DNA of 22,155 nt, taken from contig CAZOFD010000027.1 in assembly GCA_964579135.1 (NCBI GenBank), positions 1-22,155 of the forward strand, in the 5' to 3' direction. The notes under the pieces are model-generated. The model was not told where the DNA came from. It made no database searches and saw only the letters and a program-made list of their open reading frames with translations. The DNA is from CAG-390 sp964579135 (lineage in GTDB: Bacteria; Bacillota; Clostridia; Oscillospirales; CAG-272). The translations under genes were made by a program, and so were the position numbers. How positions within the stretch are numbered: the stretch's first letter is position 1; the number at the start of each line of letters is the position of its first letter. Positions 1-7,673 of this stretch are shown here, piece after piece.

Positions 1-62
1 TTGCATCCCTTGCTTGCGCGGCTCTCGTTTCCGTCGTCGTTGTTAAAAAGCGCGAGGACTGA
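1..62 (+). CDS. C-terminal end of a surface protein (partial, cut by window edge)
   Basis: The first full codon is at 3 and the frame stops with TGA at 60-62. The visible residues are a hydrophobic run rich in Ala and Val followed by KKRED. This is the same type of tail as the next gene (hydrophobic run plus KKREN), so the two are probably tandem paralogues anchored in the membrane or sorted to the wall. A strong terminator follows at 121-158. The extracellular part lies outside the window and its function cannot be told. Confidence 0.6.
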   Translation, partial: ASLACAALVSVVVVKKRED

Positions 63-120
63 TTTAGGTATAGCTGACGTCGGTTCGTTTGCCGACGTTC
101 GATAATAGCGAAAGGTTCGC

Positions 121-158
121 AGCCACGGGGCGCACTATGTGCGCCCCGTGGCTTTTTG
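121..158 (+). terminator. Rho-independent terminator after the first surface-protein gene
   Basis: A perfect 15-bp inverted repeat (121-135 and 139-153) with a 3-nt loop is followed by a short T run. It ends the transcript of the partial gene at 1-62. Confidence 0.85.
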
Positions 159-494
159 CGATTGCGTATTTTTCTCTTTTTTTGTATTTATCGTTTATCG
201 CGCCGTCGTGTTTTTTACTCTGTTTTGCATTTTTTGCGCTTTTTGCGTTTTTCGATGTCAAGCCGATCGTCTTCGGATTTCCGTTCTTTTGGCAAGCGAT
301 ATTTCGTCACGCGTGATTCTTGTGCGAATGATTTTTGCGCGCGTCCCTCGCTTTTTTCGCCGCTTGCCGCGGCGGATTTTTTGTCGCACGGCATAAAACG
401 TTACCATACGTCACAATGCGTTGCCGTCTTTGTGCTTTTGGACAATTTTTACACTATTTGTCGGTTTTTGTCGCGGAAAAATGTGAAAAACCGC
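159..494. other. Gene-free T-rich spacer
   Basis: This spacer separates the terminator at 121-158 from the promoter at 495-524. It is strongly T-biased on the plus strand. Frames that stay open here are low-complexity Phe/Leu/Cys or Lys/Ala strings with no recognisable domain or ribosome binding site. The one structure seen is an 8-bp inverted repeat at 462-469/486-493 that abuts the downstream -35 box. Confidence 0.6.
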
Positions 495-524
495 TTGACA
501 TATGTGATTTTTTCGGTGTACAAT
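495..524 (+). promoter_or_regulatory. Sigma-A promoter of the surface-protein gene
   Basis: The -35 box is TTGACA (495-500) and the -10 box is TACAAT (519-524), with an 18-bp spacer. The 5' leader to the ATG at 573 is about 40 nt and carries AAAGGA at 558-563. Confidence 0.8.
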
Positions 525-572
525 GTGTATTGCAAAACAAAATGCAATAATTATTTGAAAGGATTTTGTTCA

Positions 573-2249
573 ATGAAAAAAGCATTATCAATCGTTTTGG
601 CTGTTTTGATGCTTGCTTCCGTCGTTGCGTTGGCAGTTATGCCGATGGCAGCGGGTAACGACCCCGCCGGCAGCTCAAGCACGAAGCGCGCCGCTATCGA
701 CCTTACCAAAATCGCAAATATCACCGGCACCGACGCCACCGTTATCAATGCGGACGGCGTTATCAATATCAAGGGCGGCAACGGCGTCGTCGGTATGGAT
801 TTTGCCGGCTACCCCGTTAACGACGATACTTTCTACACCGTTTATTTGATGATCAAGCAAAACGGTGCGTTCGAGTCCGGCGTCGGCGTAGTTCGCGACA
901 CCTCGCTCGCAGCCGACAAGGGTATCTATGCGGCTTACGGCGTTATCAACAGCAGCTACGGCAGCTCCAAGGGGCTTTGCTACCGCGCATTCAACGAGAG
1001 CGAGTCCGTTCTTGTTGAAAAGGAAACTCTTGACAGCTCCACCAAGGTAGAATCCGGTTATACGATGATAAAGTTTATCGTAGAGGGCAAAAAAGTTACC
1101 GTACAGTATAACAAAAGCAACAGAAAAACCACCGCGTTCACTTATGCCCATATGTCCGAAAGCCTCAACCTCGGTCTGTATTTCTTCACCGCGGGCGCGG
1201 AGACCGATATCTCCGTTAAGGACGTTATGATTACCGATTACGTAAACAACGCCGGCGAAATCGGCGACGCTATGCAGCTCGTTTACTCGCGTGACGCTCT
1301 CAGAATCGAAGACTCCATTTGCGAAGTTAGCGGCAACAGCGTACATATGTCTTATTTCAAGAATTCCGATGGAAATACAGGCAGTTATCAGCATCTGTGG
1401 GGATACAGCTTCGGCAAAAAAGTCGCTGCCGATATGGAGTATACCTACACGATGGACGTAAAACAAAATAAGGGCGTCGACGGAAACGGCGCGGTTCAGC
1501 ACTTCGACGTTTGCGTCGCATATAATGCCGGTTATATATATGGTAAAGGCGGCGTCGGAAATGCGGATGGCGACCTTTGGGGAACCACCGGAACGGTAAA
1601 GATGTCCGAGGCAACCTACTGCTTCTACGGCTCTTTGCAAAAGGCAGACGATAACTACTTCAGAATTCGCTCCGCAAACGACAGCAAAAAGTGGAAAGGC
1701 TGGCCGTCGAGCAAAATAGCGGATACCGATATTAAAGTTAACGACGAGGGATATTCTTCTATCAAGATCACCGTTACTTCTTCCTCCGAATCGAGCAAGG
1801 TTAAGTACGCTCTCAGCTATCTTAACGCTGCCGGCGAGTACGTTGAGCATACGAGCTATGATATCGACAATTCAAACGGCGCTCTTACCCTCGGTCTGTA
1901 CTTCCTGCAAACGACACTTAAATCGGATTACAACGTTAAGAACATAGCGTTCTCCGAAAAGTCTACCAATGCTCCCGTAGAGACCACGCCCGAGGATACG
2001 ACTCCCGCGGCAACTCTCGAAGTTACCACTCCCGAGGAGACCACCCCTGCGGCAACTCCCGAGGTAACCACTCCCGAAGTTACTACTCCCGCTGCTACGA
2101 CTCCCGAGGTAACCACCCCCGAGTCTACCACCGCCGGCGACAGCACGCCGTCCACCGGTGACAGCAACTTCGCACTCTTCGCACTTGTTGCCGCTGCAGC
2201 TGCAGTGATAGTTTGTGCGGCAGTCGTTATCAAAAAGCGCGAGAACTGA
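573..2249 (+). CDS. Secreted cell-surface protein with duplicated ectodomain, Thr-Pro-Glu stalk and C-terminal anchor
   Basis: The product has 558 residues. The start at 573 is chosen because AAAGGA lies 9 nt upstream and the ATG opens a classic signal peptide (MKK plus hydrophobic core, residues 1-27). Two related halves follow: residues 162-220 and 393-460 share GY-x-x-IK and LGLYF blocks and the ending V-K-(D/N)-(V/I), so the ectodomain is an internal duplication, probably of a beta-sandwich (LamG- or lectin-like; inference from pattern only). Residues 468-521 are a stalk of repeated TTPE(V/E) units. TPSTGD (525-530) with a hydrophobic segment (533-553) and KKREN resembles a sortase sorting signal, but lacks the Leu of LPxTG, so plain membrane anchoring is also possible. 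The gene is transcribed alone from the promoter at 495-524. Ligand and role are unknown. Confidence 0.85.
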   Translation: MKKALSIVLAVLMLASVVALAVMPMAAGNDPAGSSSTKRAAIDLTKIANITGTDATVINADGVINIKGGNGVVGMDFAGYPVNDDTFYTVYLMIKQNGAFESGVGVVRDTSLAADKGIYAAYGVINSSYGSSKGLCYRAFNESESVLVEKETLDSSTKVESGYTMIKFIVEGKKVTVQYNKSNRKTTAFTYAHMSESLNLGLYFFTAGAETDISVKDVMITDYVNNAGEIGDAMQLVYSRDALRIEDSICEVSGNSVHMSYFKNSDGNTGSYQHLWGYSFGKKVAADMEYTYTMDVKQNKGVDGNGAVQHFDVCVAYNAGYIYGKGGVGNADGDLWGTTGTVKMSEATYCFYGSLQKADDNYFRIRSANDSKKWKGWPSSKIADTDIKVNDEGYSSIKITVTSSSESSKVKYALSYLNAAGEYVEHTSYDIDNSNGALTLGLYFLQTTLKSDYNVKNIAFSEKSTNAPVETTPEDTTPAATLEVTTPEETTPAATPEVTTPEVTTPAATTPEVTTPESTTAGDSTPSTGDSNFALFALVAAAAAVIVCAAVVIKKREN

Positions 2250-2288
2250 TAAAGCCAAAATTAACGGCGCTTAAGTAATATCAAAAAT

Positions 2289-2331
2289 AGCCCCCGCGCG
2301 GCGTTTGCCGCGTGGGGGCTCCCTTTTTATT
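2289..2331 (+). terminator. Rho-independent terminator of the surface-protein gene
   Basis: 14-nt arms (2289-2302 and 2307-2320) pair with one G-T wobble around a GTTT loop. CCCTTTTTAT follows. Confidence 0.85.
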
Positions 2332-2450
2332 TGTATAGCACGACGGTGGCGCTCTTTATATTTGTATCGTATGGGTAAGATTTTTTATTGGTTTAGCACG
2401 GGTGAGCTTTTTTGATTTGTTGGTTTATAAAGGCTAAAGGCGAAACCGTA

Positions 2451-2509
2451 CGCTTGCCGTGTGCAAACCGCGGCAAGCGACGTGCGGACGTGGGCAAACC
2501 GCAGCAAGC
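2451..2509. repeat. 31-bp-spaced direct repeat containing a 9-bp hairpin
   Basis: Two 21-bp copies, 2458-2478 and 2489-2509, differ at two positions and share the core GCAAACCGC(G/A)GCAAGC. The first copy also forms a hairpin: CGCTTGCCG (2451-2459) pairs with CGGCAAGCG (2471-2479) around an 11-nt loop. Function is unknown. Confidence 0.6.
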
Positions 2510-2549
2510 TCCCGCACGGACAAGGGCAAAAATTCTGCTCCCGCTGTCC

Positions 2550-2639
2550 GAGCTACCGCGAGTTGTCGTTACGCCGCCCGAGCTGCCTTGAGTTGTCGTT
2601 ACGCCGCTCAAGCTTCGCGACCTGTTTGCACGCCGCTCG
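2550..2639. repeat. Three tandem 30-bp repeats
   Basis: Units at 2550-2579 and 2580-2609 share the 18-base core GAGTTGTCGTTACGCCGC. A third, more diverged unit at 2610-2639 keeps AAGCT at its start and ACGCCGCTC near its end. The array lies about 150 bp from the N run and may explain why the assembly broke here. Confidence 0.65.
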
Positions 2640-2786
2640 GGTTGACGCAAATTGCCGCCCTCGTTTGAACTGCCGCAAACCTCTGTGTTTTGCCTGCGAG
2701 TAGCCGTAAAGCGCGATTTGTCGGCATCTCCGTGCCGCCGATTTTTGTCGTCCCGTTTAGTCTGTGGTTCCTTGCGCCGCAGGTTT

Positions 2787-2886
2787 NNNNNNNNNNNNNN
2801 NNNNNNNNNNNNNNNNNNNNNNNNNNNNNNNNNNNNNNNNNNNNNNNNNNNNNNNNNNNNNNNNNNNNNNNNNNNNNNNNNNNNNN
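2787..2886. other. Assembly gap (100 N)
   Basis: Exactly 100 N, the usual placeholder for a gap of unknown length. Any reading frame that crosses it is artificial. Confidence 0.98.
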
Positions 2887-4991
2887 GAGGCGTATTCCGC
2901 AAACGCGGCGACCTTGGGGTCGTAATCCACGCACACGGCGCTGACTCTCGCGCACGAGGCGAACACAGCGGCGTGCAAACGCATAGCTATAACAAAGTCT
3001 TGCCGTGCGACGATCTCGACGGCGTCTTGCGCGTTTTGCGGTTGCACGATCGTTCCCACACCCGTTTTCGCCCGCAATTTTTCGGAAACGGCGAGATCCT
3101 CGTGCGAGAGTACGAGCCACGTGGGCACGGCACCGTATCTCTCGCAAATGCGCTTGACCGCGGAGGCGACGCCTTTCAGCGTTTTCGCCTCCGTTCTTCT
3201 GTTTTGCCCGCGCAGCGCACGCGTTTGCCGTACGGAAATTGCGAAACGCGGCGCAATTTGCGTTGGCTCGTGCGCCTTTGCTTGCTCCGAGGGCGGCGCG
3301 CTTGCCACCTCGAGATTCGGTTGCTTACCCTCGCCCTGTGCCGGATCGGTTGCACCGAGAGGCGCTGTGGGGGCGGGGCAAACTTGCCGTGCGAAAGCTA
3401 TCGTCGCGTCGGCGGAAAGGTAAAAGTTTGCCTTGGGGGCGCCCCCCTCGCATATGCTCTCGGCAAGCGCGAGCGAGCGCGCGTCGCGCAGACCCGCCTC
3501 GTCGCAAGCGCAAAGCGCCGCGCGAGCGAGCCGAACCGCGGTTTTGCCGTGTAGCGGACCTATGCCGCCGCCACGCAGCATGACGCGAGCTCCGCATTTT
3601 TTCGCCAAGCGGCAAACGGCGGAGTAATATGCGAGCGAGCGGTTGCTTGTGCTGTTTTGTAAAAGCGTGCCGCCGCACAGCACGAACAGTCGCGTGCGGT
3701 ACAGCTCGCGCCGCAGGGCGAAAAGGTTGAATTTGCTTATCCCCGTTGCGCCTTGCGGCAGATTTTTCGCTTTTTTGCGCATTACGGGCACTTTGACGGC
3801 GACGTTTGGAGCGACCTTGCGCAGGTCTGCAATCGCCGCCTCGAGCGTTGTGTCGTCGCCGAGGTTGCCCTCGCCGAAATATCCGCACAAAACGACGCTT
3901 TTGCGCCTTTTTTCGGCAAGGTCGCGCCAAACGCGCTCGCTTGCCTCTTCCATTGCCTCGGCGGAGGCTCGTTTTAATACGTAGGTTCTGCCGAACGCGC
4001 CGAGATTTGCGCGCTCGGCCGCGGAATACGAGAGTAAGCGACAAATTTCGCTCGTGAGCTTCGCCTGCGACAATTTTTGACACGAACGGCAGGTAAAATT
4101 AACTTTTTCCTCTTTTACGACGTTTCCCTCGTCAAGTATGCCGTCGAACCCCATATCGGACGATAGGATAACGGGCAAACTTGCCGCCATGGCCTCAAGC
4201 GCGGCACGCGAGGAGCCGACGAAAATATCCGTTGCGGCAAGCAGGTCGGGGATATCCGTGCGCTCGCCGAGTATGCGCACGCTGCCCGGGAATTCTCGGT
4301 TTACGCGCTCGGCGATACGGCGTACGTCGGCGAGCTTTTTTCCTCCGCCGACAACGGTAAAGCGCAGGGCGCACCCCGGGAATTTGCGCATAAGTTCGGG
4401 GGCGGCGCGGCAAAGCGCGAGTGCCGTTTGCGCAGTATCGTCGTCAAGTCGGCTGGCGGCGAGTACGCGCAGGTATCTTGACGGCACGTGCGGCGGCACG
4501 TCAGTAAAAACGCCGTTGCGAACGATCGTTACGTCGTGTGGCTCCATTGCGTACTGTCGCACGCAATGTTCGGCTACGTCCTCGCTGACGGCAATGGTGC
4601 GCTCGCCGCTTGCGGTTAGGGCGTGCGGCAACGGGAACCTGTCGTATATGCCGTGCACGGTAACGGCAAGGGGCGGAAACCACGGCTTGCCCTTAAGTAT
4701 TTTGCAAACGAGCGCGGGTATACGTCCGTGAGCGTGGGCGACGTCGAAATTTTCCTTTTTCGCAAGCGCGGAGAGCCGCGCGGCGCAATGGAGTATGGCG
4801 GCGGGGTCGCGCTTGTCGAGTGGCAACCGCACGTGGCGTACCCCCGCCTCGGCGAGCTTGGCGACGTATGCGCCGCCCGCGGAGACGACGGTTACTCGGT
4901 GACCGCGTTTGGCGGCGGCAACGGATATGGTCAGCACGTGCGTTTCCGCACCGCCTATGCCCATTCTCGTGGCGCATATAAGTATCTTCAC
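2887..4991 (-). CDS. csaB: GT4 glycosyltransferase fused to CsaB-type polysaccharide pyruvyl transferase (3' end lost in gap)
   Basis: About 701 residues are visible. The start is GTG at 4991, with GGAGG (5000-5004) 8 nt upstream. Residues 1-365 are a GT-B glycosyltransferase: the N-terminal G-x-GG-x-E-x-H loop is at 11-18 and an ALEAMA acceptor/sugar block follows later. From about 368 a pyruvyl transferase domain begins: GNLGDD at 375-380, GGTLLQNSTSNRSLAYY at 440-456, and MRLHA at 670-674 with His673, followed by a YDPKV block. CsaB adds ketal pyruvate to secondary wall polysaccharide, which in Bacillus and relatives anchors SLH-domain proteins. A Pro/Ala-rich insertion of roughly 45 residues interrupts the second domain. 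CsaB proteins are normally about 360 residues alone, so some 30 or more C-terminal residues are missing. The same frame beyond the gap would end at 2757, but continuity is unproven. Transcribed from the promoter at 5038-5066. Confidence 0.88.
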
Positions 4992-5037
4992 GTCTCGTTC
5001 CTCCCCCGCATTTTTGCCGTGATACGGCGCTTATTTC

Positions 5038-5066
5038 ATTTTACAATTTTCGTCCGAAAAAGTCAA
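5038..5066 (-). promoter_or_regulatory. Sigma-A promoter of the glycosyltransferase/CsaB gene
   Basis: On the minus strand, -35 TTGACT (5061-5066) and -10 TAAAAT (5038-5043) are separated by 17 bp. They lie about 50 bp upstream of the GTG start. Confidence 0.75.
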
Positions 5067-5075
5067 TATTGCATA

Positions 5076-5104
5076 TAGACAATCGGCTAAATCTGTGATA
5101 CAAT
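5076..5104 (+). promoter_or_regulatory. Sigma-A promoter of the MBOAT-SGNH operon
   Basis: -35 TAGACA (5076-5081) and -10 TACAAT (5099-5104) are separated by 17 bp. Its -35 is only 9 bp from the -35 of the opposing csaB promoter. The leader to the ATG at 5233 is about 120 nt and includes ACGTGA (5152-5157) and TCACGT (5183-5188) as widely spaced inverted arms. Confidence 0.7.
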
Positions 5105-5232
5105 GGTTGTATATATTGAGGAACGGTGCGCCCGAGTCTTGCGTTTTCGGTACGTGAGATCTTGTTTTCGGCTTTTTTGTTATCACGTTGCGGCGCGAAT
5201 TATTGAGATTTTTGTGATTTAAGGATGTTTTA

Positions 5233-6636
5233 ATGTCTTTCGGGGATATAGGTTTTATATTTGTTTTTTTGCCCTTGACGTGGGTGCTGTATTATATATT
5301 GCCCAAAAAATGCAGGAACGCGGTGTTTTTTGTCGCCGGCGCGGTGTTTTATTGTGTGGGCAGCCTTGACGCTCCGATATCGTGGGCGCTGTTGGCTGTT
5401 TCGTTGCTGTTGAACTTTTTGTTCGGGATCGCCGTCGGCAAGACAAAACGACAGAGAAAAAGAAAATTCGCGCTTGCGCTCGGTGTGATATATAACGTTG
5501 CCGCGCTTGTGCTTTTTAAATATACGGATTTTATCGTTTCCGTTTTCGGGCTTGACGGTGTCGGGCTTGCGTCGCACGGCATACTAATGCCTATAGGGAT
5601 AAGTTTTTATACTTTTCGCGCGATATCGTATCTTGTCGACGTGTATCGCAAAGATTGCCCGTACGCTGTCGATTTTATCGGGTTCGGCGCTTATTTTTGC
5701 GGTTTTACGCATATGACCGCGGGACCGATCGTCCGCTGGCGCAACTTTGCCCCGCAGCTGCAAGAGCGAAGATATTCGATTGATAATTTTTTGAACGGTA
5801 TCCGTCTCTTTTTTCTCGGGCTCGGCTTAAAGGTGATCCTCGCGAACAATATATACGGGCTGTGGAATCACGCCTCGAACATCGGTTTTGACAGTCTTTC
5901 GCCTATGATGGCGTGGCTTGCCGCGATCGCATATTCGTTTTATATCTATTTTGATTTTTTCGGATATTCCGTGATGGCTATGGGGCTTGCCGCGACGTTC
6001 GGGTTTGAGTTGCCGACGAACTTTCGCCGTCCGTATCTTTCCGTCACGATGACGGAGTTTTGGCGTAATTGGCACGTTACTCTCGGCACGTGGTTTCGAG
6101 ACTACGTGTATATTCCGCTCGGAGGCAATCGTTGCTCGCGCCCTCGGCACGTGTTTAATCTTTTTGCTGTTTGGCTGCTTACGGGCATATGGCACGGCGC
6201 GGGGTGGAATTATCTGCTTTGGGGATTTTTTCTGTTTGTCGTTATCGTGGGCGAAAAATACCTCTGGGGAGCCTTTTTTAAAAAGCACAGAGCTCTCGGG
6301 CACTTTTATATGGCACTGCTTATCCCTGTGAGCTGGATGCTTTTTGCGATAGGCGACGTGCGAGAGATCGGCGCGATGCTCGGGCGGATGTTCCCGTTTT
6401 TCGGCGTCGGCGAGACAGTATACGCGATGGATTTTGCGGATGCTTTGGCGAAATACGCAAAATATCTGATCCCTGCGCTCATTTGCATTTTGCCCGTGTC
6501 GCGAAAAGTATTTTCTCGTTTGCCGAAAACTTTTGTAAACGCGTTGGTCGACGTTTTGCTTGCACTTGCGTTTGCGGCGTCGATTTGGTTTATCGGTGCG
6601 GGGCTCAACGACCCGTTCCTTTACGGAACGTTTTGA
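5233..6636 (+). CDS. MBOAT family O-acyltransferase (AlgI/DltB-like)
   Basis: The product is a 467-residue polytopic membrane protein starting at ATG 5233, with AAGGA (5221-5225) 7 nt upstream. The family moves acyl groups, usually acetate, across the membrane to extracellular polysaccharides. AlgI-type signatures are plain: PIGISFYTFRAISYL, then FWRNWHVTLGTWFRDYVYIP with His281, then TGIWHGAGWNYLLWG with the expected catalytic His321. Length and motif order fit AlgI/PatA-type enzymes (about 460-520 residues). The SGNH gene 31 bp downstream is its probable partner, as in AlgI/AlgJ-X and PatA/PatB systems. The divergent pyruvyl transferase suggests the substrate is the same wall polysaccharide, but the acceptor cannot be read from sequence. 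Confidence 0.93.
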   Translation: MSFGDIGFIFVFLPLTWVLYYILPKKCRNAVFFVAGAVFYCVGSLDAPISWALLAVSLLLNFLFGIAVGKTKRQRKRKFALALGVIYNVAALVLFKYTDFIVSVFGLDGVGLASHGILMPIGISFYTFRAISYLVDVYRKDCPYAVDFIGFGAYFCGFTHMTAGPIVRWRNFAPQLQERRYSIDNFLNGIRLFFLGLGLKVILANNIYGLWNHASNIGFDSLSPMMAWLAAIAYSFYIYFDFFGYSVMAMGLAATFGFELPTNFRRPYLSVTMTEFWRNWHVTLGTWFRDYVYIPLGGNRCSRPRHVFNLFAVWLLTGIWHGAGWNYLLWGFFLFVVIVGEKYLWGAFFKKHRALGHFYMALLIPVSWMLFAIGDVREIGAMLGRMFPFFGVGETVYAMDFADALAKYAKYLIPALICILPVSRKVFSRLPKTFVNALVDVLLALAFAASIWFIGAGLNDPFLYGTF

Positions 6637-6667
6637 TCTTATATCAAGGAGATCCGTTTTTGTAATT

Positions 6668-7612
6668 ATGAAAAGATTTTCGAGTGTACTTTCGATAATA
6701 ATTTTTCTTGCGGTGTTTATTGCATTAACGCCGCAGGCTGTCAAAATCTTAAAACGGCAAAACGACGTCGGCGGAGAAGAGACGACGTACGAGGTTTTGG
6801 ATCGCCCCGACGTTTGGGACAATATTCTCGGCATCGGAACGACGACGCCGCAAGGCTCTTCGCTTGTCGGGGGCGAGCCGCAGTCACCCGAGGTAACGCC
6901 CTCTAACGCAACGACGCCCGCGAACCCCGACGCGTCAAGCGGAGACGATACGAGCAGCGGTCCGGACGACGAAAAGGATTTTACTTTCGTCGTCGGTGAC
7001 GACAGTTGGTTTGACGACGCGTTGTTTATCGGAGATTCGCGTACGGATGGCATAAGGCTATACAGCGGCATCAAAAACGCGGATTATTTTTGCAATACCG
7101 GCGCGACTATGAAGCGCCTTGTGGCAAATACGATAAAAGTTTCGTCCCCCGATAAAACGCTGGACGGCAAAGAATATTTGCTCGGCGATTTGCTTGACGC
7201 AAAGCAGTATAAAAAGATCTATATTATGGTCGGGATCAACGAGATCGGCTCGAATATCAATACGCTTGTCAGCCAATACGGCGACGTGCTGAAGTGGATA
7301 AAAGTCAAGCAGCCGCAGGCGCTGATATTCGTTATGGCGAATTTGCACGTGACCAAGGCGCGGAGTGATAAAGCTATCTATAATCTTACGAACGCAAGAC
7401 TTGACAGCTATAACGGTGCGATATCGGCTTTTGCCGACAACAAAACCGTTTTCTATCTTGACGTAAACGAGATATTCGACGACGGCAACGGCAATTTGCG
7501 CGACGAGTGTACGTCGGCAAACGGTGACGGAGCCCATCTTCTTGCCAAGTATTATAAGGAGTGGGCAACGTTTTTGTTGCAGCACACGGTTTTAACGGCT
7601 TCGGCATACTGA
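6668..7612 (+). CDS. Membrane-anchored SGNH-fold acetyltransferase/esterase-like protein, MBOAT partner
   Basis: The product has 314 residues: an N-terminal membrane segment (about 5-24), a low-complexity Thr/Pro/Ser/Asp linker (about 35-108), and an SGNH domain outside the cell. The SGNH blocks are visible: GDS with Ser124, the Asn block VGINE with Asn191, and DGAH with Asp287 and His290, so the catalytic triad is intact. Proteins of this kind accept acyl groups delivered by an MBOAT and place them on polysaccharide, or remove them. The MBOAT gene ends 31 bp upstream and there is no promoter between, so they form one operon. Odd point: the only good Shine-Dalgarno (AAGGAG, 6646-6651) is 16 nt before the ATG at 6668, and no in-frame ATG, GTG or TTG lies nearer. 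A terminator follows at once. Confidence 0.87.
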   Translation: MKRFSSVLSIIIFLAVFIALTPQAVKILKRQNDVGGEETTYEVLDRPDVWDNILGIGTTTPQGSSLVGGEPQSPEVTPSNATTPANPDASSGDDTSSGPDDEKDFTFVVGDDSWFDDALFIGDSRTDGIRLYSGIKNADYFCNTGATMKRLVANTIKVSSPDKTLDGKEYLLGDLLDAKQYKKIYIMVGINEIGSNINTLVSQYGDVLKWIKVKQPQALIFVMANLHVTKARSDKAIYNLTNARLDSYNGAISAFADNKTVFYLDVNEIFDDGNGNLRDECTSANGDGAHLLAKYYKEWATFLLQHTVLTASAY

Positions 7613-7654
7613 AAAGAACCTCGCCGCCCCATTTTGGGGGCGGCGAGGTTCTTT
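7613..7654. terminator. Bidirectional terminator between convergent genes
   Basis: Perfect 18-nt arms (7613-7630 and 7637-7654) with A runs on the left and T runs on the right. It serves the SGNH gene on the plus strand and ftsK on the minus strand. Confidence 0.88.
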
Positions 7655-7673
7655 GCTTAAACGGAGAGTAACG

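Larger units (their letters stand above)
2332..2756. other. Gene-poor, repeat-rich stretch beside the assembly gap
   Basis: No convincing gene is seen. The open frames are rich in Arg, Ser, Thr and Gly, lack a ribosome binding site or recognisable domain, and owe part of their openness to short tandem repeats. On the minus strand the 30-bp repeat would encode two units of GVTTT(Q/R)GSS, but that frame has no start outside the N run. The stretch may contain the true 3' end of the pyruvyl transferase gene, whose tail is lost in the gap. Confidence 0.5.

Noticed and set aside
675..1850. Long open frame of 391 codons on the minus strand
   Set aside because: It lies fully antisense to the surface-protein gene, has no Shine-Dalgarno, and shows no recognisable domain. 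It stays open because of codon bias in the real gene.
2393..2902. Minus-strand frame containing GVTTT(Q/R)GSS repeats
   Set aside because: Its start depends on crossing the N run, the composition is not protein-like, and the peptide repeat only reflects the 30-bp DNA repeat.
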